DNA from: Bacteroidetes bacterium QH_7_62_13
Lineage (GTDB): Bacteria > Bacteroidota > Rhodothermia > Rhodothermales > Salinibacteraceae
Length of the DNA: 42,007 bases
Reading direction: 5' to 3'
Assembly (NCBI GenBank): GCA_003023365.1
Contig: PXTG01000026.1
Coordinates: forward strand, 1-42,007
The notes below the pieces were generated by a model that searched no databases, was not told where the DNA came from, and saw only the letters and a program-made list of their open reading frames with translations. The position numbers and the translations under genes were made by a program. This document shows positions 19,415 through 28,468 of this stretch, in pieces. Every line of letters begins with the position of its first letter. Position 1 is the stretch's first letter.

Positions 19415-22400
19415 ATGATTCCCACGACCGTGAAAAAAGTTCCCCGTTGGCCCGCTATTCAACTCCTGATCGCGGGTTTCGTCTGTGCAATCCCCACCGA
19501 AAGTGTAGCCCAACGTCCTGCTCCGTCGGCGGAGCGAGCCTACGCCTCGGCGGTCCAGCTCTACGAACAGCAACTGTACGCGGATGCACGGACCGCCTTC
19601 GAATCCTTCGTACGCTCCTATCCCGAACACAGTCAGACCGGACAGGCCGTGTACCTTGGGGCCCGTTCGGCCCTCGCCCAGAACCGGGACCAGGACGCCA
19701 GCCGTCTCTTCGGAACCCTGGAAGACACCTATCCCGGCCACCCACGCGCCCCCGAGGCTCAACTGAGTCTCGCCCAGTACTTTCTAGAGGAAGGCCAGTC
19801 GGCCGAGGCCCGCACCCAGCTTACTGCTATCGTGGAGGATCCCTCTTCTCCGGCCCAGGCCGCCCGAGCCCTGTATCTCCTAGGAAAAAGTGAGCGGGAG
19901 CGCGGCAACCTCAACGAGGCACTCACGAACTTTCAACGGATTACGACCGAGTACGCGCAAGCTGACGTGGCACCGGCCGCCTCCTACGCCGTCGCTGCTA
20001 CTCAGATCCGCCTGGAGCAGTACGATGAGGCGGCGGTCTCCTTCGAGGAGCTGGGCCGGCGATATCCCGATTCTCCCTTCGCCGAGAATCTCGGCACCGC
20101 TCTCGGGGAGGTCTACTACCGGCTGAATGAATACGAGCAGGCCGCCTCCGAGTTACAAGATCGCCTCTCTCAGTTGGAGGGAGACCAGCGGGCCCGGGCC
20201 CAGTTTCTACTGGCGGAATCGTACAATCAACTTCGACGAGGCGAAGAGGCAGTCGGGCGCTACCGGCGTGTGATCGATGAACACCCACGGAGTCCCTACG
20301 TCGGCCCCGCCCAGTACGGACTTGCCCATCACTATCTTCGCTCGAATCAGTACGCGAAAGCCGCTGACCGATTCGCCCTCGTGCGTCGCGAACAATCAGG
20401 CTCCTATGCCGAGCGGTCTGCCTACTATGAGGCCATCAGTCACGCACGAGAGGGGCAGATTGATCGAGCGATTGAACTATATCAGATGGTGGTCGATCAA
20501 CGTCCGGACAGTCGTCTCGCGTCGGAGGCGCTGTACGAAGCCGGCCTTCTGCGCTATCGGCAGGAGAAATACGGTTCCGCCGCCGCCTCTTTTCGAACCC
20601 TGGTCCGCGACTACTCGAATGCTCCTCGCGTCGGAGACGCCTACTACTGGCTCGCCAACGCGTACTTAGCAGATAAATCCCTTGACCGAGCGCTCGACGC
20701 CTACAACCAAGCCATCAAGCGCGACGCGGCGCCCGACTCTCTCCTCGTCGAGGCCCGCTTCCAGAAAGCATGGGCGCAGTACGAAGATGAGCGCTACGAG
20801 CAGGCCGCGGACGGCTTTCTGTCGATCGCTAACAACTTTCCCGACACCCCCCGCGGCCGCGAGGCATTGTTCTGGGGGGGCGACAGTCACTACCAGCGCG
20901 GCAACTTTGACCGGGCCCGAACGCTCTTCCGGCGCTACATCGACGGGAACCCAGACGGATCCCACCTCGCTGGCGCCCGCTACGCCCTCGCCTGGACCCA
21001 CTTTAAGCAGAACCGATACGAAGAGGCCGCCCGGCGTTTCCGCCAATTCTTGGCGGACGACTCGGATATCAATTCGGACGTTCCGTACAAACAGGACGCC
21101 CGTCTACGGCTGGCAGACTCCTACCTTGCCCTGAAGCGATACGAAGATGCGGTGAACGTATACCGACAGGCAAGTGGGGACGGAGCGGACTACGCCCTCT
21201 TTCGGGCGGGAGAAGCTCTGAATTACGCCGACCGCCAGGAGGACGCTCTTCGCAGTTTGAACCGTCTGCTCGAACAATATCCGAATAGCCGATGGCGGCC
21301 GGAGGCGGTGTACCAGATTGCCTCCATCAAATTTCAACAGCAGAACTACGAGGAGGCACGGGCCAGCTACCGCCGGTTTCTTTCAGACAACCCAGATCAT
21401 CCTCTCGCCCCCGAGGCGCGGTACGGGATCGGGGATAGCTACTACAATGCGGGCAATATGACGGAGGCCGTAGGGGCCTATCGGGAGGTCCTGGAAACGT
21501 ATCCCGAGAGTGCCTCCGCAGAGGAAGCAGCCCTGAGCCTCTTCTTCGCCCTGGACGCAGCGGGAGACGCGGACCGGGCTGAGGATTTGATCGGCGAAAT
21601 CAACGGCGCAACGCCCAACACTAATCTTGAAGACCGGCTGCGCTTTGCCCGTGCCAAGGCGGCCTACCAGAGCGGCCAGTCGACGAGGGCACTGAAGCTA
21701 TTTCAGAACTTCGTGCGCACCTCGTCCGCGACCGATCTCCTTCCGGAATCATACTACTATCTCGGGCTCCTCTACGCGGACCAGGACGACGTCCAACCAG
21801 CCAAGAATTACCTCCAACAACTGGTTGAGCAGTATCCGGATAGCGACGTGCAACCTGAAGGCGCCCTTCGACTCGGCGACCTGTACATGGACGACGACGC
21901 CTACCAGAAGGCCGCCGATGCCTACGCGACAGCGGCCGAGAGCGACGCCATCAACGAGGAACTTCGCGCCCAGGCCCGGTACGGCCAAAGCACGGCCCTC
22001 CTGAACCTCGGCCGCAACGAAGACGCTTCAACCTTACTGAATGGGATCCTTGACGAGGAACAAAGCGGTCCCCTCCAGGCGTCCGCTCGGCTTGGGCTCG
22101 CACGTATCCACGAGGACGAAGGGCGGACGGGGGAGGCACTGAGCCTCTACCGCTCCGTCGCCGAGACCTCCGACAGTGAAGCCGGTGCCGAGGCGCTATA
22201 CCGTCTCGGTCGTCTCCTGCGCACTCAGAATCGATCCCAGGAGGCCATTCGGGAACTGGATCGGATGTCCTCCCTGTTCGCTGGCTATCCGGAATGGGTC
22301 GCGCGCTCGCTCCTGGAGCAAGCCCGGGCGTACCGGCAAATGGGAGAGACGGGGCAGGCCGCCCAACTGTACGACGAGGTCGCCGAAACCGCCGAGGAGG

Positions 22401-22417
22401 AGCGGGACGCCCTCTAA
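19415..22417 (+). CDS. Large secreted/periplasmic tetratricopeptide-repeat protein
   Basis: 1000 aa; many TPR-like units (e.g. ARTAFESFVRSYPEHSQTGQAVYLGARS, AVGAYREVLETYPESASAEEA); N-terminal hydrophobic signal. Confidence 0.92.
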   Translation: MIPTTVKKVPRWPAIQLLIAGFVCAIPTESVAQRPAPSAERAYASAVQLYEQQLYADARTAFESFVRSYPEHSQTGQAVYLGARSALAQNRDQDASRLFGTLEDTYPGHPRAPEAQLSLAQYFLEEGQSAEARTQLTAIVEDPSSPAQAARALYLLGKSERERGNLNEALTNFQRITTEYAQADVAPAASYAVAATQIRLEQYDEAAVSFEELGRRYPDSPFAENLGTALGEVYYRLNEYEQAASELQDRLSQLEGDQRARAQFLLAESYNQLRRGEEAVGRYRRVIDEHPRSPYVGPAQYGLAHHYLRSNQYAKAADRFALVRREQSGSYAERSAYYEAISHAREGQIDRAIELYQMVVDQRPDSRLASEALYEAGLLRYRQEKYGSAAASFRTLVRDYSNAPRVGDAYYWLANAYLADKSLDRALDAYNQAIKRDAAPDSLLVEARFQKAWAQYEDERYEQAADGFLSIANNFPDTPRGREALFWGGDSHYQRGNFDRARTLFRRYIDGNPDGSHLAGARYALAWTHFKQNRYEEAARRFRQFLADDSDINSDVPYKQDARLRLADSYLALKRYEDAVNVYRQASGDGADYALFRAGEALNYADRQEDALRSLNRLLEQYPNSRWRPEAVYQIASIKFQQQNYEEARASYRRFLSDNPDHPLAPEARYGIGDSYYNAGNMTEAVGAYREVLETYPESASAEEAALSLFFALDAAGDADRAEDLIGEINGATPNTNLEDRLRFARAKAAYQSGQSTRALKLFQNFVRTSSATDLLPESYYYLGLLYADQDDVQPAKNYLQQLVEQYPDSDVQPEGALRLGDLYMDDDAYQKAADAYATAAESDAINEELRAQARYGQSTALLNLGRNEDASTLLNGILDEEQSGPLQASARLGLARIHEDEGRTGEALSLYRSVAETSDSEAGAEALYRLGRLLRTQNRSQEAIRELDRMSSLFAGYPEWVARSLLEQARAYRQMGETGQAAQLYDEVAETAEEERDAL

Positions 22418-22470
22418 CCCGAACGGCCGCCCACCACACCCGTCACTCACCAAACCACCCGTTCGACTGC

Positions 22471-24148
22471 ATGTCTCTTCCGCGCCTACGCTTCCTTTGC
22501 GTTGTTTGCCTCCTCGCGTGGACACTGCCCGGTCCCGTTCTGGCCCAGGAGGAAGGGGAGACCGACGAGCAGCAGCTTCCAGAGATTGCCCCGCGCGAAA
22601 TCGAGATCCGTGGCGAGCTTCAGCTGTCGTTTCCGTCCCTTCAACGCCAGCCGCTGAGGGGCTTCGCGACTCCCCCCACCATCCCCTCGGTCCCCCCCAC
22701 TCGTACCCCATACGTAAAATCGTACAAACAAGAACTGGACGTCCTTCCCGAAAGCCTGCCTGCTCCCGAATCCGTTTCACAGCCCGTCACCGCTCAAAAA
22801 CCCCCGAAACGAGGGGTCCTGGAGTTTGGGGGCGGCCGCTACCAGTCCCGATTCCTGACTGGTCGACTCTCCCTCCCACTCACCGAGAATCAGCGACTTT
22901 CCTTCCGTGCCGATTACCGGGGAACGGATGGCCACTCGCCCTTCGACGGGGCGGACCTCTCTACCCCCAGCGACGACATCGAGGGACGTGTGCAGTTTGA
23001 ACACCGGCACGAAACGGTCTCGTTCATGGCCGACCTGCACGGAACCGCGGATCGATACACGCTCTACGGCCAGCCCTCTGTGGTCCAGAACCCCAGCGCC
23101 TCGGCCCCCAACCGCACCGGGCGTACCGGGGGGACCACTCTTCAGCTACGGACCCATGGTTCCCTTGAAAGCGACCTCCAGATAAGCTATGACCGGACGC
23201 GATACGAAACGGAGCTCGACCCCACAAGTGACGCAGCGACCGCTTTCTCCGACGGCCGCCTGACCGGACGCGCCGACGTGCGGTTCGACATCTCTAACAC
23301 AGAGGTCCGGCTCAACGTATCCGGTGCCCGCTCGGCGTTGGGGGGCGACGAACCCTCAAGTACGGCCTCCAGCATTGATGGGGGGGTAACGGTCCCGTTC
23401 CTTGATACGGATCGGCTGTCCGTCCGGGGCGGGGGTCGGCTCCTCGTGTTCGACGCGCCCGTGGACCCGTCAATTGCTGGGGCTCCCTCCGCCAGCGCCG
23501 AGTTCATTGTTCCGGAAGGGCGGGCCGAACTTGCGCTGGGAGAGGGCATCACCGGCCACGTTCAAAATACGCCGGGGATAAACCCCCGAGGGCTTGCGGA
23601 CCTCTACACAACCAATCCATTTGCGGAGCATGCCCCCTCCCTCCGTCCCGACCTCTTCACGACCGACGCCGAGGCGGGCCTCACGGCGACCCTCGGGCTC
23701 GTCCGCCTGCAAGCGACGACCGGGTATCGGTACGCCCCCTCCTACCAATTTTTCGAGACTCCCTCCGGCCCTCGCCTTACAGGGGGTGAGGGGCGTCGAG
23801 GCCTCCCTTGGCATCTCGGTCCGAGATGGCGAAATCGTTGGAGATGACGCCGATCTTCCTTACTTTTCTCCTGTGATTGCCGACGCTATGGTGTCGGTTT
23901 CCTTCTCAAACCAGCGCGGCCTCCTCCAAACCACGGGCACGATCAAAAGTCCGCGCCCCACGGATCGGACCGGTTCGAACGAGGTCGATACATACGTGAG
24001 CTTTGACCTGGAGGGCTCCTACGAAGTAACGTCCCTGCTTGACGCGGTCGTCCGTATCCGGAATATTGGACCTACCGCCCCAGAGCACTGGGCCCGGTAC
24101 CCTCGTTCTCCAGGGTCCGTCATGGGCGGATTCCGCATTCACTGGTGA
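22471..24148 (+). pseudogene. Outer-membrane beta-barrel (TonB-dependent-receptor-like) protein with an internal frameshift/deletion near 23770
   Basis: MSLPRLRFLCVVCLLAWTLPGPVLAQEEG signal peptide; alternating beta-strand pattern. Frame 1 continues to about 23770 (YRYAPSYQFFETPSG), then coherent barrel sequence resumes in frame 2 (LQGVRGVEASLGISVRDGEIVGDD...) and ends ...SVMGGFRIHW with an aromatic C-terminus at 24148. Confidence 0.65.
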
Positions 24149-24188
24149 GGGAGTCTCTCCGGCACTCCCGCCCCTTTGATGCATTAGT

Positions 24189-24220
24189 GAACATACCCGG
24201 GTCGATCAGCGAACATACCC
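24189..24220. repeat. Two exact direct repeats GAACATACCC spaced 22 bp start to start, upstream of the HU-like gene
   Basis: gaacataccc at 24189-24198 and 24211-24220, 48-79 bp before the ATG at 24268. Confidence 0.8.
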
Positions 24221-24267
24221 ACGAGGATTCCCTCCCTGCCTTTCGTTCATAGAACCACAGATCATCC

Positions 24268-24471
24268 ATGAGCACCCCGTCGGCCAAAGATGTTATCAAT
24301 GCGTTTTCCCGCGTGATGCGCGAGAAGCTGGAGAATGGAGAAACCGTCGAGGTCCCGGGCCTCGGCACCTTTTCCGTCGAGCACCGCCCGAGTCGGATGA
24401 CAGAGGATGCCGACGGGGAGAGTTACATGGCCCCGCCCCGCGACGTCGTTACGTTCGACCCAGCTGAATAA
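24268..24471 (+). CDS. Short HU/IHF-like (CCDC81-type HU) DNA-binding protein
   Basis: AKDVINAFSRVMREKLENGETVEVPGLGTFSVEHRPSRM matches the HU N-terminal fold (vxxPGLGTF). Confidence 0.8.
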   Translation: MSTPSAKDVINAFSRVMREKLENGETVEVPGLGTFSVEHRPSRMTEDADGESYMAPPRDVVTFDPAE

Positions 24472-24504
24472 CCCACTCTCTCTCGGCAGGTCTTCCACTC
24501 CGCC

Positions 24505-25844
24505 ATGTCCACCTCGATCCTTTCTGCTCTCGCCGACGAACTGGACGTTTCTCCCGAACAGGCCCAAAAGCTTCTCATCGCGATGTTGCGGGAGGTGCGG
24601 AAACGAGCTCGTCGCGAGGGGGTCCGGCTGCCCGAGTTCGGTACGTTTCGGGAATCCGACGGGCGACTCACGTTTGAGCCGAGCCCCTCCCTGACCCGCG
24701 CCGTCAACCATCGATTCGAGGGGCTCCAATCTGAGGAGCTGGACACGGCTCCCGATACCGACGACGATCAGGATAGCGATGATGGGGGACCTAACACCAT
24801 CACGCTGGGCTATCAAGACTCCGACTGGAGTCCCCTCGACGAAGAATCCTCGTCCGCGACGGCCGACGATGAGGAGGACGAGGAGCCCGATACCGAAGAC
24901 TTTGAAGTGCCCTCCCCGGAGGAGACCGCCGACACCGATGAGTTCCGCCCCTCAGGCCCCGCTGCCCGCGAGTCTGAGCAAGAGGCTGGCCAGCCCGACC
25001 GACTACGCCCAGACACCGACTCGTACGTCGGCGGAGCCGACAGCGACGGACGGGGGCCGGACGAGGCGGAAACTGCTGAACCGCAAGGAGCGGAAAACCG
25101 TCAAACGGCCGCCGACGAAGAGCACGACTCGCTCTCAGACATCTGGGCCTCCGACGAAGAGGAAGAGGAAACGGACGACTTCTCTTTTCCCGACGAAGAT
25201 CCCGCCCCCGCGTCCCCCAGTGCAGCGTCTCCGACCGAATCCACCCCCGAACCGGAGCCAGCTCCCGCCGCCGACCCAGCCGCTCCGTCCGACGCGTCCC
25301 CCCCGGGCGAGACGGTTGATCGAGAGACTCGGGAACCAGCACCTTCCTCAACGGACGCGTCCGCCGACCCCGAAGGCTCGACGGGGGCACGCGTGTTCGC
25401 CGGACTCCTGGTCGTCCTTCTACTCGGCGGTGCCGGGTGGTACGTCCTCGGACAACAGGGAACCCTTCAACCCCCTCGGGAGACCTTCGCACAAGTGAAG
25501 AAGCAAGTTCGCCCACTCCTTGAGTCGGGCTCTCCCGCATCCACCCAGGCGGATGACGGATCCACCGCATCGAATGAGGGCCCGTCCGCAACCGACGAAT
25601 CCGCTGGAGAGTCGGCTGCCGATCAGACATCAAGTACGACACAGGCCAGCGCCGCTCAGGCCATCGATCCGGCGAACGGCGGATGGACAATCGTCGTTGG
25701 CTCACGTACCGAGCGCGCCACTGCCCAGTCCCTTGCCGACAAGTACCGCGCGGTGTTTGAGCCCCGTCACAGGCCGACGCGCAGCGATTTCTCGAAAATG
25801 CCACCCAGGAGCTACCGGAGGGGGCCTGGACCCTCGACCTTTAG
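24505..25844 (+). pseudogene. HU-like domain, acidic linker, single TM and SPOR domain protein; frameshift/deletion inside SPOR
   Basis: N-term HU-like (RLPEFGTFRESDGRLTFEPSPSL), D/E-rich linker, TM GARVFAGLLVVLLLGGAGWYVLG, SPOR start GGWTIVVGSRTERATAQSLADKYRAVFE; SPOR end PSQADAQRFLENATQELPEGAWTLDL* lies in another frame (25764-25844). Confidence 0.75.
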
Positions 25845-25889
25845 TTTGTGCTTCCATAGATCCTGTTCTTTTCCCGATCCACCGTCTAC

Positions 25890-26600
25890 ATGATCCTCCT
25901 TCAACAAGTTGACAGTGTCGCTTCGGACTCCGTGCAGGCCGCAGCCGCTCAGGGAAATTCAGTACTCGACGTTCTGGTGTTGGGGGGATGGGTGATGGTT
26001 CCCCTGGTCCTGCTCTCAATTCTCACGATTTACCTACTCGTCGAACGGCTCATCACGATCCGGAATGCCTCGTCCAATCCTGAGGCCATCACGGATCGGG
26101 TCCGGGACTATGTGCGCAACGGCGACGTGGAGGGGGCGATCACGTACTGCCGAAAGAAAGATGTCCCGATTACCCGAATTCTGAAACAAGGACTTGAGCG
26201 GCTCGGGCGTCCGATCTCTGAAATTCAGGACGCGGTTCAGGCCGCCGGGAAGCACGAAACCTATGAACTGGAGAAGCGCACCAACCTGCTCGCAAGCATT
26301 GCCGGGATCGCTCCCATGCTCGGGTTTTTCGGCACCGTCCTCGGCATGATCAAGGCCTTCCAGGAAATTCAGAACCTGCAGGGAAACGTAAACCCGAGTG
26401 TCCTCGCCGGAGGAATCTGGGAAGCCCTCGTCACCACCGCCGCCGGCTTGCTTGTGGGCATTCTCGCCCTCTTCGCCTATAATTTCCTGATTGGCCGCAT
26501 CCGACGCCTTACCAACGACATGGAACGGTCGGCCACGGACTTCATCGATCTGCTGCAGGAACCCGTTTCGTCCGGCCAGCGCAGTGAGACCCTCGGGTAA
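25890..26600 (+). CDS. exbB: MotA/TolQ/ExbB proton channel family protein
   Basis: NLLASIAGIAPMLGFFGTVLGMIKAFQEI, GIWEALVTTAAGLLVGILALFAYNFL. Confidence 0.93.
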   Translation: MILLQQVDSVASDSVQAAAAQGNSVLDVLVLGGWVMVPLVLLSILTIYLLVERLITIRNASSNPEAITDRVRDYVRNGDVEGAITYCRKKDVPITRILKQGLERLGRPISEIQDAVQAAGKHETYELEKRTNLLASIAGIAPMLGFFGTVLGMIKAFQEIQNLQGNVNPSVLAGGIWEALVTTAAGLLVGILALFAYNFLIGRIRRLTNDMERSATDFIDLLQEPVSSGQRSETLG

Positions 26601-26652
26601 ATCCGCTCCTGGCCCCCCACTTCTTGCCTCCTTCATTCATCCGGCCGTCCCT

Positions 26653-27060
26653 ATGTCCCTCGACTTCTCCCCGTCGCAGGAGCCGATGACCGACATCAGC
26701 CTCGCGGGCATGACGGATGTCGTGCTCCTCCTCCTCATCTTTTTCCTCTTAACGTCCAGTTTTGTCCCGCAGATGGGGATACAGGTTACCCTCCCACAGG
26801 TTGATAGCTCTGCGCCGGTCGAGGAGCAATCCGTTACCGTCGCCCTTACCGAAGATGGGTCCTACTACGTCAACGGCTCACCGGTCTCTGGGTCCCGCCT
26901 TCTCGACGAAATTCGAGCTGCGCGGACTGGGCAGCAGACCTTGGTCCTCCGGGCCGACGAGGGGGCAACAATCGGTCAATTTGCCTCGGTGGCCTCCGCT
27001 GCCCGGGCCCTGGACATGCGTGTCTTAATGGCCACCGAGCGTTCCGATCGGTCCCGCTGA
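26653..27060 (+). CDS. exbD: ExbD/TolR family biopolymer transporter
   Basis: MTDISLAGMTDVVLLLLIFFLLTSSFVPQMGIQVTLPQ, VLRADEGATIGQFASV. Confidence 0.92.
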   Translation: MSLDFSPSQEPMTDISLAGMTDVVLLLLIFFLLTSSFVPQMGIQVTLPQVDSSAPVEEQSVTVALTEDGSYYVNGSPVSGSRLLDEIRAARTGQQTLVLRADEGATIGQFASVASAARALDMRVLMATERSDRSR

Positions 27061-27157
27061 CGGCCCGGGAGAAAACTCACGCGTTGCCGCCCACGACGAC
27101 GTTCCGCTCCTCCCTGCTCGCTTCTTCTCTCCAGTCACAAATCTGTCTTCCTCAACC

Positions 27158-27718
27158 ATGCTTGGACACTTCCAACGACAGAAAGCACATCATTACTTCG
27201 ACCTCATCGACCAGGACGAAGACGGTTACATCGACGGAGATGACTTTGAGCTACAGGCCAGCCGCCTCGCCGACCGACGAGATTTGTCGGATGAGGGACG
27301 TGAGGCGTTAACGGAGCAAATGATGGCGTGGTGGGAGCAGCTCTGCGCCACCGTCGATGTAAACCAGGACGACCGAGTGAGCCGGGAAGAGTGGGCTCAC
27401 TTCTGGAAAGCGGTCAATGCCTCCGTCGAGGAGGGAACGGAGGAAGAAAGAGACCAGATGCTCGCTAGCCTAGAGCAGGCCGGGACCGCAACATTTCAGA
27501 CAATAGACACCACGGGCAGTGGTGAGATCACGAAGGACGAATTCGAGAACTGGCTTGCAGCCTGGGGCGCCGAGGGGAGTGGGGAGGCCTTCGACCGCCT
27601 CGATCGGTCGGGAAACGGGCACCTCACTCGTGAGGACCTCGTTGAGGCGACGAAGGAGTTTTACCTATCCGACGACCCCGATGCGCCGGGCACTGTTCTC
27701 TACGGCATGCTTCAGTGA
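27158..27718 (+). CDS. EF-hand calcium-binding protein (calerythrin-like)
   Basis: EF-hand loops DQDEDGYIDGDD, DVNQDDRVSREE, DTTGSGEITKDE, DRSGNGHLTRED. Confidence 0.92.
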   Translation: MLGHFQRQKAHHYFDLIDQDEDGYIDGDDFELQASRLADRRDLSDEGREALTEQMMAWWEQLCATVDVNQDDRVSREEWAHFWKAVNASVEEGTEEERDQMLASLEQAGTATFQTIDTTGSGEITKDEFENWLAAWGAEGSGEAFDRLDRSGNGHLTREDLVEATKEFYLSDDPDAPGTVLYGMLQ

Positions 27719-27851
27719 GTCCGGGCCTGGAACCCTCGCCCCCTCCGCCGGCTGCTGCGCCACAGGCAGGTTCCCCCTTGAGCCAGGGGCCCCCATGACG
27801 GCTCGGGCGGACTGGTAGGGAGGGCCACGGTCCCTCACGGAGTTGCAAGAG

Positions 27852-28397
27852 CTATTGTATCACGGTGACTGTACTCCGAGCTACGAAGGCCCCCTCATAC
27901 TGCTCCTGGACGAATGATCGGGCCTCCTCCGCATCCTCTCGTTGCGCAAACGCTCCCAGTCGCACACGGTAGTACGGCTGGGAGTACTCGACGACAATCG
28001 GTGTATCGTCCCGGAAAAGATCAGCGGGTGCGTCGGACTGCACCTCTTGCCACCACTGCCGGACGCGCTCGCGAAAGTCCTCGGCGGCCTTCTGATCCTG
28101 TGCCGAGAAGACTTGGATCCTGTACCCCTCAACCGTCTGCCGCACGCCCTCCTGTGCACGCCCCTTCATGAGACGCTGAGGGACCTGATGGGACACTTCA
28201 ACGGCCTGCTCGGGCGCCTCCACCGGATAGGCAGAGACGTCGAAGGTCTCGGCCCGGGCAATCGTCGCCCGTGCTTGCCCCTCCGAATTCGACGCGTCGG
28301 TGTCGGTCTCCGCCCCATCGGTACTTGCCTGCGGCCCGCTGCAGGCGCCGATCAGGGGAATAACAATCGCTAGCAGAAGGAGTCGACGAAGGGTCAT
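27852..28397 (-). CDS. SPOR-domain lipoprotein
   Basis: Lipobox LLLAIVIPLIGACSG; C-terminal SPOR-like VEGYRIQVFSAQDQKAAEDFRERV...PYYRVRLGAFAQREDAEEARSFV. Confidence 0.85.
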   Translation of the reverse strand: MTLRRLLLLAIVIPLIGACSGPQASTDGAETDTDASNSEGQARATIARAETFDVSAYPVEAPEQAVEVSHQVPQRLMKGRAQEGVRQTVEGYRIQVFSAQDQKAAEDFRERVRQWWQEVQSDAPADLFRDDTPIVVEYSQPYYRVRLGAFAQREDAEEARSFVQEQYEGAFVARSTVTVIQ

Positions 28398-28434
28398 TGG
28401 CTGGTGCTTCGGGGAAGCTTGGGGAATACATCTA

Positions 28435-28468
28435 AGGGAGATCAACGTCTTAGGGAGATCAACGGCCC
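28435..28468. repeat. 17-bp tandem duplication (partially diverged) at the ALDH stop codon
   Basis: agggagatcaacgtctt followed immediately by agggagatcaacggccc; the first 13 bases are identical. Confidence 0.75.

Noticed and set aside
24800-25804. 334-aa Arg-rich minus-strand ORF
   Set aside because: Antisense mirror of the acidic HU-SPOR linker; low-complexity artefact.
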